A stretch of DNA of 56,124 bases from Brevundimonas sp. AAP58 (GCF_001295975.1 NZ_LJHU01000040.1:1-56124), one strand, 5' to 3'; positions 34,819-43,870 are shown, counted from the first letter of the stretch. A program made the numbers and translations. The notes: a model not told the origin generated them from the sequence alone.

Positions 34819-35385
34819 TCAAAGGTCATCCTCGGACACCTTGAGCAGACTGCCGAATTCATCCGGTTTGCCGCTCAGGACGCTCTCCTCGTGAATGTCC
34901 TTGAGGTTCATCTTGATCTTGAACAGCACCTTTTCAGCGATACGCGCTTCTTCCGCGGTCAAGCCCTTCATGATGCGCTTGTTCGCCTTCGAGGCCACGG
35001 TGATCATCAGGCTGATGGTGTCGAAGCCTTGTTCGGTGATGAAGACGCGCCGGGCCCGCCCGTCGCTGGCGTCGGCGCGACGCTCGATGTGACCCGTCGC
35101 CTCCAGGCGTTCCAGCAGGCCCCCCACGGTGACCTTCTGGATCTCAAGCAGTCGGGCCAGATCGACCTGGGTCATTCCTGAGTTGCCGCTCCGCGACAGG
35201 GCGCTCAGGACCGACCACTGCGAACGCGTGATGCCGTAGGGCCGCATGATGTCGTCCATGACGATGCGCCGCATCCGCGACACGTCATGGATCAGAAAGC
35301 CGAAGCGAAACTGCTTGGCCGACGGACGGCGGGCGGAATCGTCAGCATTCGCGTCCTCGGCCGATTCAAGGTCTGTGGCTACCAT
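34819..35385 (-). CDS. MarR-family transcriptional regulator
   Basis: A 188-residue winged-helix regulator. The core is YGITRSQWSVLSALSRSGNS, then MTQVDLARLLEIQKVTVGGL (recognition helix) and the wing with DASDGRARRVFIT, the classic MarR D-x-R-G/A-R region. Flanking helices give the dimer. MarR proteins bind short inverted repeats and are released by ligands, often aromatic acids or CoA thioesters. The gene is central in the catabolic island and divergent from a crotonase whose promoter carries box D, so it is the best candidate to bind the shared 14-bp inverted repeat and perhaps control itself. The binding is inference. Confidence 0.88.
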   Translation of the reverse strand: MVATDLESAEDANADDSARRPSAKQFRFGFLIHDVSRMRRIVMDDIMRPYGITRSQWSVLSALSRSGNSGMTQVDLARLLEIQKVTVGGLLERLEATGHIERRADASDGRARRVFITEQGFDTISLMITVASKANKRIMKGLTAEEARIAEKVLFKIKMNLKDIHEESVLSGKPDEFGSLLKVSEDDL

Positions 35386-35491
35386 ATCCGCTCATTCCAA
35401 AACTGGCCGGCCCATCCGTCTCGGGAACCCATCGAAAGTCGTTAGCTCTTCCGAGACATCCGCTTCGTTGACACGCACCGCCCCGCAGTTA

Positions 35492-35505
35492 GTAACATGG
35501 CATAC
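35492..35505. promoter_or_regulatory. Inverted-repeat box D between MarR and crotonase genes
   Basis: GTAACA-TG-GCATAC, a member of the shared box with two changes from the consensus. It lies 17 bases before the crotonase ATG and 107 bases before the divergent MarR start, so it may control both. Confidence 0.6.
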
Positions 35506-35522
35506 GATCGTGGAGGACAGCA

Positions 35523-36350
35523 ATGGCGGCCGACGGCGATTTCGTCTCGTACACCGGGTTTACGGTTGAACGCGCATCCGGCGTCCTGACGCTGACCCTC
35601 GATCGCCCGGAGGTGGGGAACGCACTGGCCAGCGAGGCGATCCCTCAACTCGCCCAGGTCTTCCGATCGGCAGCCACCGATCCGGCTGTTCGGGTCGTTC
35701 TGATCCGGGCGAATGGACCGGCCTTCTGCGCCGGCGGCGATGTCAAGGGTTTCGCCCGGACGATCGACCAATCTCCCGCCGAGCGGCGCGAAGACTACCG
35801 GGCGAGGATGGATCGGGCCCGCGAGCAGGTCGAAGCATTTCTCGCCCTCCCCTGCCCGGTCGTGGTCGCCTGCCAGGGGGCAGTGGCAGGGGCAGCCGTC
35901 GCCTATCCGCTCGGGGCCGACATCGCGCTCGCGGAACCGGGCACGCGGCTCGTCTTTCCCCACCAGCGACTGGCGCTGCCGCCCGACGGCGGGCTCAGCT
36001 ATCTTCTTCCTCGAGCCGTCGGCGTGCGCAAGGCGGCGGAACTGGTTCTCACCGCAGCCACGGTCGATGCCGACGAAGCGCTCCGACTGGGCCTGATCAG
36101 CCGGATCGTGCCGACCGAAGAGCTTCAGCAGGAAGCGGCGAGCGTGGCGGCCAGGCTGTCTCGGGCGCCGCTTGGCGCGGTCCGCCGTGCGCGTGAACTT
36201 CTCAAGGGGTCTCTTGAGCGGACCCTCGGCGAGCAGTTGATCGCGGAGCGCGACGCCGTCGCGGAATCGGTCGCGGAGGCCGATTTCGAGGAAGGCGTTC
36301 GAGCCTTCATGGAAAAGCGCCGCGCCGTCTTTCCATCCACAAACGGCTAG
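35523..36350 (+). CDS. Enoyl-CoA hydratase/isomerase (crotonase family), second copy
   Basis: A 275-residue crotonase, only distantly similar to the one at 33961. Oxyanion-hole regions are FCAGGDVKGFAR (about residue 73) and CQGAVAGAAVAYPLGADIALA (about 120). PPDGGLSYLLPRAVG at the second acid region is nearer to isomerase or 2-(1,2-epoxyphenyl)acetyl-CoA isomerase (PaaG)-like proteins, so isomerisation is as likely as hydration. TGGAGGA eight bases before the ATG is a good ribosome binding site. The next gene has its own box, so this is probably a single-gene unit. Confidence 0.87.
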   Translation: MAADGDFVSYTGFTVERASGVLTLTLDRPEVGNALASEAIPQLAQVFRSAATDPAVRVVLIRANGPAFCAGGDVKGFARTIDQSPAERREDYRARMDRAREQVEAFLALPCPVVVACQGAVAGAAVAYPLGADIALAEPGTRLVFPHQRLALPPDGGLSYLLPRAVGVRKAAELVLTAATVDADEALRLGLISRIVPTEELQQEAASVAARLSRAPLGAVRRARELLKGSLERTLGEQLIAERDAVAESVAEADFEEGVRAFMEKRRAVFPSTNG

Positions 36351-36486
36351 CCGCTGAGGCTCGCCCCATCGGCGACGGCAGAGGACGTTCACCCTGGCCA
36401 CGGTGCCGGCCCGCTTGCGACCCCTCACCGCAGGGTCCGACCGTCACCACGCACAGAAAGACGATTGCGCGGGAGGACCCAAACCG

Positions 36487-36500
36487 GTAAGCACGCATAC
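36487..36500. promoter_or_regulatory. Inverted-repeat box E before the acyl-CoA dehydrogenase run
   Basis: GTAAGC-AC-GCATAC, very close to the consensus, followed by TAAG. It matches box I (reversed) at 15 of 16 bases over GTAAGCAYGCATACTA. It lies 25 bases before the ATG at 36526 and would control the long forward run to 44.9 kb. Confidence 0.7.
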
Positions 36501-36525
36501 TAAGAAACAAGGGGGTCGAACGGCG

Positions 36526-37692
36526 ATGGAGATACGTCTTTCCGAGGAGCAGGAGGCAATTCGGGACGGCGTGCGGCGCGTCTGCGACCAGTTCGGCGAC
36601 GAATACTGGTCTCACAAGGAGGAGGAAAAGGCCTTCCCCTTCGAGTTCCACAAGGCGATGGCGGATGCGGGCTGGCTGGGCATCACGATGCCCGAAGAGC
36701 TGGGCGGAGCGGGGCTCGGCGTCACGGAGGCCGCGCTCATGATGCACGAGGTCTCCGCCAGCGCGGGAGGCTATTCGGCGGCGTCGACCATCCATCTGAA
36801 CCTCTTCGGTCCCCATGCCGTGGTCGTGTCGGGCACGCCTGAACAGAAGCAGCGCATGCTGCCGCCGCTCATCGCCGGGACCGATCGAGCCTGTTTCGGC
36901 CTGACCGAACCCGATGCCGGGCTGGACACGACGAGCATTTCCACCTTCGCGACCAAGGTCGAGGGCGGCTATCGGGTCACCGGCCGCAAGATCTGGACGT
37001 CCTCGGCCCAGGTCGCCAACAAGATTCTCCTTCTGGCGCGCACGACTCCAAAGGAGGACTGCCGCAAGCCCAGCGACGGCATGAGCCTGTTCTACACCGA
37101 CCTGGACCACGACAAGATCGAAGTCCGGCGCATCCCCAAGATGGGCCGCAACGCCGTGGACTCCAACGCCACGTTCATCGACGACTATTTCATCCCGGAC
37201 GCGGACCGGATCGGCGAGGAAGGCACGGGCTTCAAATCGATCCTGCACAGTCTGAATCCGGAACGCGTGCTGGTCGGGATCGAGGCGGTTGGACTGGGTC
37301 GGGGGGCTCTGGATCGCGCCGCGAAATACGCCGGCGAACGAAAGGTGTTCGGACGCTTGATCGGCCAGAACCAGGGCATTCAGCACCCTCTGGCCGAAAG
37401 CTGGATCCAGCTCGAGAGCGCCTTCTGGATGATCATGCGGGCCGCCTACCTCTATGACGCGGGCCTGCCCTGCGGCGCGGAGGCGAACGCCGGCAAGTTC
37501 CTTGGAGGCCGCGCGGCGTTCGAGGCCTGCACCCGCGCCGTGATGACCCACGGCGGGATGGGGTATTCCACAGAGTACCAGGTCGAACGGCTGTTCCGGG
37601 AATCGATCCTGCTGCGCATCGCGCCGATCACCGAACAGCTGATCCTGAGCTTCATCGCGGAGCGCGAGCTCGGCCTGCCGAAATCCTATTGA
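36526..37692 (+). CDS. Acyl-CoA dehydrogenase
   Basis: A 388-residue FAD enzyme of the acyl-CoA dehydrogenase family. The flavin and substrate region is FGLTEPDAGLDTTSIST (about residue 125), with KIWTSSAQVANK after it; the C-terminal MTHGGMGYSTEYQVERLFRE holds the flavin-binding end. The usual catalytic Glu position near THGGxGY...E is occupied differently from the NEI/NEV type, resembling the CaiA/isovaleryl-like variants. The ATG at 36526 is chosen over an ATG at 36403, which would read through box E. It leads the forward run and ends four bases before the next ATG. Confidence 0.88.
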   Translation: MEIRLSEEQEAIRDGVRRVCDQFGDEYWSHKEEEKAFPFEFHKAMADAGWLGITMPEELGGAGLGVTEAALMMHEVSASAGGYSAASTIHLNLFGPHAVVVSGTPEQKQRMLPPLIAGTDRACFGLTEPDAGLDTTSISTFATKVEGGYRVTGRKIWTSSAQVANKILLLARTTPKEDCRKPSDGMSLFYTDLDHDKIEVRRIPKMGRNAVDSNATFIDDYFIPDADRIGEEGTGFKSILHSLNPERVLVGIEAVGLGRGALDRAAKYAGERKVFGRLIGQNQGIQHPLAESWIQLESAFWMIMRAAYLYDAGLPCGAEANAGKFLGGRAAFEACTRAVMTHGGMGYSTEYQVERLFRESILLRIAPITEQLILSFIAERELGLPKSY

Positions 37693-37696
37693 GGGC

Positions 37697-39139
37697 ATGA
37701 TGACCGAACTGGGGATCTCTGCCTTCGGAGCCTACGTCCCGCGCCTGCGGATCGACCGAAACCTGATCGCCGAGGCGCACCGCTGGGCCATGCCCGGCCT
37801 TCGATCATCCGCCAGGGGCAGCCGCGCCTTCACCAGCTGGGATGAAGACGCCATCACCATGGCGGTGGAAGCCGCGCGCAATGCCCTGGGGTCGAGAGGC
37901 GCGACGGATCTTCGAGCGATCCGGCTTGCCTCGACCACCCTGCCCTATGCCGATCTCCAGAACGCGGCCATCGTCGCCGGCGCGATCGGCGCGCCGGCTT
38001 CCCTCTCCAGCTCCGACGCTTCAGGATCGCAGCGCGCCGGGACGTCGGCGCTGCTGCAGGCGCTGCGCGGCACCGAGCCCGCCCTGGTGATCGGCTCCGA
38101 CAATCCCGCCGCCAAGCCCGCAAGCGTCCAGGAACTCGGCTTCGGGGCCGCCGCCGCGGCCTTCCTGGTCTCTGACGAGGCGATCGTCGCCCGGCTGATC
38201 GGGTCTGCCAGCATCACGGAGGTCTTCGTCGACCATTTCCGTCCGTCCGGTGCCGACAGCGACTACAGCTGGGAAGAGCGCTGGGTGCGCGATGAAGGCT
38301 ATGGCCGGATCGTTCCCGCCGTGGTCGCCGCCGCCCTCGCCGACGCCGGCCTGACCATCGGCGACATCCAGCATTTCGTGATGCCCTCGTATCTCAAGGG
38401 TGCTGCCGATGCCGTGGCCAGGAAACTGAGGTTCGAAGGCGTCGTGGCGAGCGGGCTGGAAGACGGTGTCGGCTACAGCGGCGCGGCGCACGCCCTGCTG
38501 ATGTTCGCCCATGCCCTGGAGGCCGCCGCGCCGGGCGAGCGGCTGCTGGTCATCGGCTTTGGCCAGGGCGCCGACGCCCTGATCTTTGAGGCGACAGACG
38601 CGCTGCCTGGAGCCCGGCCCGCACGCGGTGTGGCGCAGGTTGTGGCCGACGCCGTGCCGACGGACAGCTATCTGCAGATGTTGTCCTTTGCGGAGGGCAT
38701 CGAGATGGAATGGGGTATGCGCGCCGAAAAGAGCGGCAAGACCGTCCTGACCGAGCAGTACCGCGCGGCCGGCCAGATGGAGGGGTTTCACGCGGGACGG
38801 TGCCCGAGCTGCGCGACGGTGCAGTTTCCACAGCTCCAGTACTGCGTCTCCTGCCACGCCCCGGGCGAGGCGATGACGCCGGTCTCGCTCCGTGACGAAC
38901 CGGCCAAGGTCCTGACCTCCACGGCGGACTGGCTCTCCTATCATCCCTCCCCGCCGCTCTATGTCGGCTTTGTCCAGTTCGACAACGGCGCCCGCGTCCA
39001 GATGGAGATGGTCGATGTCGGGACGGCCGGACTGGAGTCCGGCACGCCGCTGCGCATGGTCTTTCGGATCAAGGAGAAGGACCGGCAGCGCGGCTACAAT
39101 CGATACTTCTGGAAATCCACCCCGGTCTCGGCGGGCTGA
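37697..39139 (+). CDS. HMG-CoA-synthase-like protein fused to DUF35 zinc-ribbon/OB domain
   Basis: A 480-residue fusion. Residues 1-340 have the thiolase-fold layout of archaeal-type HMG-CoA synthases (GISAFGAYVPRLRI start, LASTTLPYADLQNAAIVAGA). Residues about 355-480 are a DUF35 unit: a four-cysteine zinc ribbon (CPSC ... CVSC) and an OB fold (GFVQFDNGARVQMEM). At the nucleophile position, where archaeal enzymes read ACKAGT, this protein reads SQRAGT: the catalytic Cys is Gln112. That recalls KSQ decarboxylase domains. In archaea HMG-CoA synthase, DUF35 and thiolase form one complex; here the DUF35 is fused and the thiolase gene follows 12 bases later. Condensation is unlikely; decarboxylation, retro-aldol cleavage or a scaffold role are possible. 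Confidence 0.84.
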   Translation: MMTELGISAFGAYVPRLRIDRNLIAEAHRWAMPGLRSSARGSRAFTSWDEDAITMAVEAARNALGSRGATDLRAIRLASTTLPYADLQNAAIVAGAIGAPASLSSSDASGSQRAGTSALLQALRGTEPALVIGSDNPAAKPASVQELGFGAAAAAFLVSDEAIVARLIGSASITEVFVDHFRPSGADSDYSWEERWVRDEGYGRIVPAVVAAALADAGLTIGDIQHFVMPSYLKGAADAVARKLRFEGVVASGLEDGVGYSGAAHALLMFAHALEAAAPGERLLVIGFGQGADALIFEATDALPGARPARGVAQVVADAVPTDSYLQMLSFAEGIEMEWGMRAEKSGKTVLTEQYRAAGQMEGFHAGRCPSCATVQFPQLQYCVSCHAPGEAMTPVSLRDEPAKVLTSTADWLSYHPSPPLYVGFVQFDNGARVQMEMVDVGTAGLESGTPLRMVFRIKEKDRQRGYNRYFWKSTPVSAG

Positions 39140-39151
39140 GGGAGCGAACGC

Positions 39152-40351
39152 ATGGCCACAGGAATCAAGGACAAGGTCGCCATCCTGGGGATGGGCTGTT
39201 CCAAATTCGGCGAGCGCTGGGACGCCGGATCGCCGGATCTCATGCGCGAGGCTTTCGACGAGGCCATGGCCGACGCCGGGATCGAACGCAGCCAGATCGA
39301 GGCGGCGTGGTTCGGCTGCTACGGCGACGCGATCAACGTCGGCAACTCCTCCATCCCGGCCGCAACCGCGCTTCGTCTCGACGGCATTCCCGTCAGCCGG
39401 ATGGAGAACATGTGTGCCACCGGCACGGAGGCCCTGCGCGGCGCGACCTATGCAGTCGCCAGCGGTGCGGTCGATATCGCCCTGGCGATCGGCTCGGAAA
39501 AACTGAAGGACACCGGTTATGGCGGCCTGCCCCCCGCCTTCAAGGGCACCTTCAACGACCTTTGGATGCCGATGGGGTCCGCCCCGGCCGGGTTCGCCCA
39601 GCTCGCATCCGGCTACCGCGCCCGGTACGGAACGTCCAAGGAAGACATGAAGCGCGCGATCAGCCACGTCTCGTGGAAGAGCCACCAGAACGGCGTGCAC
39701 AGTCCAAAGGCTCACTTCCAGAAGGCGGTCTCGATGGAGACCATCATGAACGCCCCGATGATCTCGGACCCCCTAGGTCTGTTCGACTGTTCGGGGGTTT
39801 CAGACGGTTCGGCCTGCGCGATCGTCACGACCCCCGAGATTGCCCGGGCGCTCGGCAAGCGCGACGTCGTCACCATCAAGGCCCTTCAGCTTTCGACCAG
39901 CTCGGGCCGCGAGACCCAGATGAACCAGTGGGATGGCAGCTATGTCCCCAACACCCGGACCGCAGCAGCCCGCGCTTACAGGGAGGCGGGGATCGATGAT
40001 CCGCGCACCCAGCTGTCGCTGACCGAAGTGCACGACTGTTTCTCGATCACCGAGCTGGTGACCATGGAGGATCTGGGCCTGTCCGACGACGGCCGCGCCG
40101 TGTTCGATGTTCTCGACGGGAAGTACGACCGGGATGGAGCGGTTCCCTGCCAGATCGACGGCGGACTCAAATGTTTTGGACACCCGATCGGGGCCTCGGG
40201 GCTGAGGATGGCCTATGAGGTCTACAGTCAGCTCCTGGGCCGCGCCGGCGCGCGGCAGCTCGCCGATCCGTCCATGGGCCTGACCCACAACCTGGGCGGC
40301 GTGCCTTATCAGGGGGTGGCCGCCATCTCTATCCTGGGATTGATGAACTGA
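39152..40351 (+). CDS. Thiolase (acetyl-CoA acetyltransferase, SCP2-thiolase type)
   Basis: A 399-residue thiolase. The nucleophilic cysteine is C88 in ENMCATGTEAL; the other active-site blocks are VHDCFSITE (about 297) and GGLKCFGHPIGASGLRM (about 345), though DUF35-dependent members often vary around these. It should cleave a 3-ketoacyl-CoA, or act as a retro-aldolase like the steroid enzymes that need a DUF35 partner. The HMG-CoA-synthase-like/DUF35 fusion directly before it is the likely partner. The stop overlaps the following MaoC start (TGATG). Confidence 0.9.
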   Translation: MATGIKDKVAILGMGCSKFGERWDAGSPDLMREAFDEAMADAGIERSQIEAAWFGCYGDAINVGNSSIPAATALRLDGIPVSRMENMCATGTEALRGATYAVASGAVDIALAIGSEKLKDTGYGGLPPAFKGTFNDLWMPMGSAPAGFAQLASGYRARYGTSKEDMKRAISHVSWKSHQNGVHSPKAHFQKAVSMETIMNAPMISDPLGLFDCSGVSDGSACAIVTTPEIARALGKRDVVTIKALQLSTSSGRETQMNQWDGSYVPNTRTAAARAYREAGIDDPRTQLSLTEVHDCFSITELVTMEDLGLSDDGRAVFDVLDGKYDRDGAVPCQIDGGLKCFGHPIGASGLRMAYEVYSQLLGRAGARQLADPSMGLTHNLGGVPYQGVAAISILGLMN

Positions 40352-40803
40352 TGGCTGGTCTCTGGTTCGAGGATCTGACGGTCGGTCAGACGTTTCAGCA
40401 CGCCATGCGGCGGACCGTCACCGAGACCGACAATCTGCTGATCTCGGCCCTGACCCACAATCCGGCCCAACTGCACCTTGATGCCGAATACATGAAGGAC
40501 AGCGACTACGGCCGGATCCTGGTCAACTCGACCTTCACCCTGGGGCTGATGGTCGGCATCTCTGTCGGCGATACGACGCTCGGCACCGCTGTCGCCAATC
40601 TGGGCTGGGACGAGGTGCGGTTTCCCGCGCCGGTCTTCATCGGCGACACCCTGTCGGTCGAGACCGAAGTCGCTGAATTGCGCGATTCGAAATCGCGACC
40701 CGAGGCCGGGATCGTCACCTTCATTCACCGGGCCCACAACCAGCGCGGCGAGCTGGTCGCCTCCTGTCGCCGTACCGGGCTGCAGCGCAGGCGACCGACA
40801 TGA
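40351..40803 (+). CDS. MaoC-family hydratase (single hot-dog)
   Basis: A 150-residue hot-dog dehydratase/hydratase. Signs are the GLWFEDLTVGQTFQHAMRRT start, the active-site region TETDNLLISALTHNPAQLHLD with the N-P-x-x-L-H motif, and GWDEVRFPAPVFIGDTL. It resembles mesaconyl-CoA hydratase-like proteins, which are often encoded next to CitE-type lyases, as here. Hydration of a branched or dicarboxylic enoyl-CoA to feed the lyase is a reasonable inference. It overlaps both neighbours by one to four bases. Confidence 0.88.
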   Translation: MAGLWFEDLTVGQTFQHAMRRTVTETDNLLISALTHNPAQLHLDAEYMKDSDYGRILVNSTFTLGLMVGISVGDTTLGTAVANLGWDEVRFPAPVFIGDTLSVETEVAELRDSKSRPEAGIVTFIHRAHNQRGELVASCRRTGLQRRRPT

Positions 40804-41681
40804 CCACTCTGCGCTCCTGGCTCTTCATCCCCGGCGACAGCGAGAAAAAGCTGTCGAAGGTGGACGACTGCGGCGCGGACGCGGTGATCCTGGACCTAGA
40901 AGACGCGGTCGCGCCCGCGAACAAGGTCCAGGCGCGGTCGATGGTCTCGGCATTCCTCCATGATCGTCCATCCCCGTCGCGATCCGTCCAGCTATGGGTG
41001 CGGATAAACCCCCTGGACTCCCACCTGGCGCTCGCGGACCTCGCCGCCGTCGTCGCGGCCGGGCCGAACGGACTGATGCTGCCCAAGGCGGACGGACCGA
41101 AAGACGTCGAGCGCTTGTCGCATTATCTCGACGCGCTTGAAGTCCAGGCCGGCATCGAGCCGGGCTCGATCCGCATCCTGCCGGTCGCGACCGAAACCGC
41201 GATCGCGCCGTTTGCGCTGGGTGACTATGCCAGGATCCCACTCTCGCGTCTGGCCGGCCTGACCTGGGGGGCCGAGGACCTGTCCGCCGCGATCGGGGCC
41301 AGCACCAATCTGGCCCCCGCGGGAGGATGGGCCTTCACCTATCGGATGGTCCGCGCCCAGACCCTGCTCGCGGCCCATGCCGCCGGGGTTCCCGCCATCG
41401 AGACCCTCTATGTCGATTTTCGCGACGAGGACGGACTGCGCGCCTCCTGCCAGGCCGCGCGCGCCGAAGGGTTCTCAGGCCGTATTGCGATCCACCCCGC
41501 CCAGGTCGCGGCGATCAACGCCGGGTTTTCGCCTTCCGAAGCGGAGCTCGCCTTCGCGCGGCGGGTCGTCGCCGCCTTTGAGGCGGAACCCGACGTCGGC
41601 ACCGTCGGGCTCGACGGCAAGATGTACGATATCCCCCATCTCAAGCAGGCGCGCCGCACTCTCGGCTTGAGCGCGTCATGA
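40800..41681 (+). CDS. CoA ester lyase, CitE/HpcH family
   Basis: A 293-residue TIM-barrel lyase of the citrate lyase beta/malyl-CoA lyase group. Family marks: RSWLFIPGDSEKKLSK at the N-terminus, VILDLEDAVAP (metal-binding acid), LWVRINP, LMLPKADGP, and WGAEDLSAAIG for the second metal ligand. These enzymes split 3-hydroxyacyl-CoA into acetyl- or propionyl-CoA and glyoxylate, pyruvate or another 2-oxoacid. Following a MaoC hydratase, it suggests a hydrate-then-cleave step. The product 2-oxoacid could then go to the E1/E2 set in the same island. Confidence 0.89.
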   Translation: MTTLRSWLFIPGDSEKKLSKVDDCGADAVILDLEDAVAPANKVQARSMVSAFLHDRPSPSRSVQLWVRINPLDSHLALADLAAVVAAGPNGLMLPKADGPKDVERLSHYLDALEVQAGIEPGSIRILPVATETAIAPFALGDYARIPLSRLAGLTWGAEDLSAAIGASTNLAPAGGWAFTYRMVRAQTLLAAHAAGVPAIETLYVDFRDEDGLRASCQAARAEGFSGRIAIHPAQVAAINAGFSPSEAELAFARRVVAAFEAEPDVGTVGLDGKMYDIPHLKQARRTLGLSAS

Positions 41682-42856
41682 TGTCGGTCGCACATGTCAG
41701 TGGCAGTCTGGTCGAACGCGATCTGTTCGACGCGGACCACGACGCTTTTCGCGAGACCGTGCGCCGCTTCGTCGAGACCGAGCTCAAGCCCTCGCACCAC
41801 CAATGGGAAAAGGACGGCATCGTCCCGCGAGACGCCTGGCTCAAGGCCGGCGAGATCGGAATGCTGTGCCCGACCATTCCCGAAGCCTATGGCGGGATCG
41901 GCGCCGACTGGCTGTATTCTGTCGTGGTCATCGAGGAGATAACCCGTGCCAATGTGACCGGGCCGGGCTTCATGGTGCACTCCGAAATGGTCGCCCCCTA
42001 TATCCTCGCCTGGGGCAACGAGGCCCTCAAGGAAGCCTGGCTGCCTCGCATGGTCACCGGCGAGGCGATCGGCGCGCTGGGCATGACCGAGCCCGGGGCG
42101 GGCAGTGATCTCAAGGCGCTGCGGACAACCGCAGTTCGCGATGGCGACACCTACAGGATCAACGGTCAGAAGACCTACATCTCCAACGGCTCCCAGTGCG
42201 ACATTCTCGTGCTCGCCTGCAAGACCGATCCCGATGCCGGGGCCCGCGGTGTCAGTCTGATCGCGGTCGAGGCCGACCAGCCCGGCTTCGAACGGGGCAA
42301 GCGGCTCGAGAAGATCGGGCTCAAGGCCCAGGACACCTCCGAGCTGTTCTTCAACGACGCCATCGCCCCTGTCGCGCATCGTCTCGGCGCGGAGGGACAA
42401 GGCTTCAGCATGTTGATGACCAAGCTTGCCCAGGAAAGACTGTCCGTCGGCGTCAAGGGCATCACCGCCTGCGAGGCCGCTCTGGGCTGGACCATCGACT
42501 ACGTCCAGGAGCGCTCGCTGTTCGGTGGAAAGCTCGGCGACATGCAGAACACCCAGTTCGTGCTGGCTCAGCTGGCGGCCGAGATCAGCCAGGGTCGCAT
42601 CTTCGTCGACTGGGGCATTCGACGCTTCATGGACGGCAAACTGACGGCAGTCGATGCCTCCAAGATCAAGCTCACGATCACGGAACTCAACGGCCGGGTC
42701 GTGGACCAGTGTCTGCAGTTCTTCGGCGGTTACGGGTACATGAATGAGTATCCCATCGCCCAGGCCTTCGTCGACGCGCGGATCTCACGCATCGCGGGCG
42801 GGGCCAACGAGGTGATGAAACAGATCATCGCGCGGGATCTGTTTCGTCCAACATAG
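41678..42856 (+). CDS. Acyl-CoA dehydrogenase, second in forward run
   Basis: A 392-residue acyl-CoA dehydrogenase of conventional type. ALGMTEPGAGSDLKALRTT (about residue 130) is the flavin/substrate loop, KTYISNGSQCD follows, and the C-terminus has QFFGGYGYMNEYP and RIAGGANEVMKQIIARDL. The start overlaps the lyase stop by four bases; the double ATG leaves the exact first codon open by one residue. A 23-base gap with GGGAGGAG separates it from the E1 alpha gene. Confidence 0.9.
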   Translation: MMSVAHVSGSLVERDLFDADHDAFRETVRRFVETELKPSHHQWEKDGIVPRDAWLKAGEIGMLCPTIPEAYGGIGADWLYSVVVIEEITRANVTGPGFMVHSEMVAPYILAWGNEALKEAWLPRMVTGEAIGALGMTEPGAGSDLKALRTTAVRDGDTYRINGQKTYISNGSQCDILVLACKTDPDAGARGVSLIAVEADQPGFERGKRLEKIGLKAQDTSELFFNDAIAPVAHRLGAEGQGFSMLMTKLAQERLSVGVKGITACEAALGWTIDYVQERSLFGGKLGDMQNTQFVLAQLAAEISQGRIFVDWGIRRFMDGKLTAVDASKIKLTITELNGRVVDQCLQFFGGYGYMNEYPIAQAFVDARISRIAGGANEVMKQIIARDLFRPT

Positions 42857-42879
42857 AAACTCAGGGAGGAGATAGTCTG

Positions 42880-43863
42880 ATGGATAACTATCCGAAGCCG
42901 GACAATGCGACGCTTCTGGACATCTACAGAAAAGCGTCCCTGATCCGCCACAACGACGAACGGGTTATCAAGGAGATGATGGCCGGCAAACTGGTCACGC
43001 CCTATTACTCGCCGGCGGGTCAGGAGATCATTCCCTCCGCCCTGTCGGTCAGCCTCACCGACGACGACAAGATCGTCACCATCTATCGCGGCACCCACGA
43101 CATGCTGGCCAAGGGGTTTCCCCTCAAGCCGCTCTGGGCCGAACTCGCGGGGCGGATCACGGGAAGCTGCAAGGGCAAGGGCGGGACGATGCACCTGACC
43201 CATCCTGAGACCGGCTGCATGGTCACGACCGGCGTCGTCGGATCCTCGATGCCGATCGCGACCGGGATTGGCTGGGCCGCCAAGCTGGATGGCAAGGGCA
43301 CAGTCGCGGTCGCCAATTTCGGCGATGGGGCCGCCAACATCGGGGCCTTCCACGAGTCGCTGAACATGGCGGCTCTGTGGAAGCTGCCGGTGATCTTCCT
43401 CTGCCAGAACAACCTCTATGCAGAGCATACGACCTTTGCGAACTCGACCCTGATCGCGCGGATCTCGGATCGCGCCGCCTCCTACGGAATGGTCGGTGTC
43501 ACCGTGAACGGCAATGACCCTGACGCCATGTACGGTGTCGCCAGGCTCGCGGTCGAACGGGCTCGCGCCGGCGAAGGTCCGACACTGATCGAAGCCATGA
43601 CGTTCCGCTTCAACGGGCACCTCGTCGGAGACGCCGGCAACTACATTCCCAAGGACGAGATCGCGACGGCGCGAAGCAAGGATCCCGTGCCCGCGCTGCG
43701 CAAGACCGTGATCGAACGCGGCGCGGCGACGGAAGCCGAACTCGACGCGATCGACGCGGCCATCAAGGCCGAAATCGACGAGGCCGTGATCGCCGCCTTC
43801 TCCGCCGATCTTCCCGACGTCGCCGAGCTGAAGCGCGACGTCTTCGCCCATGAACTCGCCTGA
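42880..43863 (+). CDS. 2-oxoacid dehydrogenase E1 alpha subunit (TPP-dependent)
   Basis: A 327-residue E1 alpha subunit, of the length seen in acetoin- and pyruvate-type enzymes. The thiamine-diphosphate motif runs from GDGAANIGAFHESLNMAALW to CQNN, and MHLTHPETGCMVTTGVVGSS precedes it. It decarboxylates a 2-oxoacid and passes the acyl group to a lipoyl domain, together with the E1 beta encoded next. The matching lipoyl domain and E2 core are 17 kb away at 25.3-26.3 kb; no E3 is in the window. AGGGAGGAG before the ATG is a strong ribosome binding site. Confidence 0.9.
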   Translation: MDNYPKPDNATLLDIYRKASLIRHNDERVIKEMMAGKLVTPYYSPAGQEIIPSALSVSLTDDDKIVTIYRGTHDMLAKGFPLKPLWAELAGRITGSCKGKGGTMHLTHPETGCMVTTGVVGSSMPIATGIGWAAKLDGKGTVAVANFGDGAANIGAFHESLNMAALWKLPVIFLCQNNLYAEHTTFANSTLIARISDRAASYGMVGVTVNGNDPDAMYGVARLAVERARAGEGPTLIEAMTFRFNGHLVGDAGNYIPKDEIATARSKDPVPALRKTVIERGAATEAELDAIDAAIKAEIDEAVIAAFSADLPDVAELKRDVFAHELA

Positions 43864-43870
43864 GGGCCCG

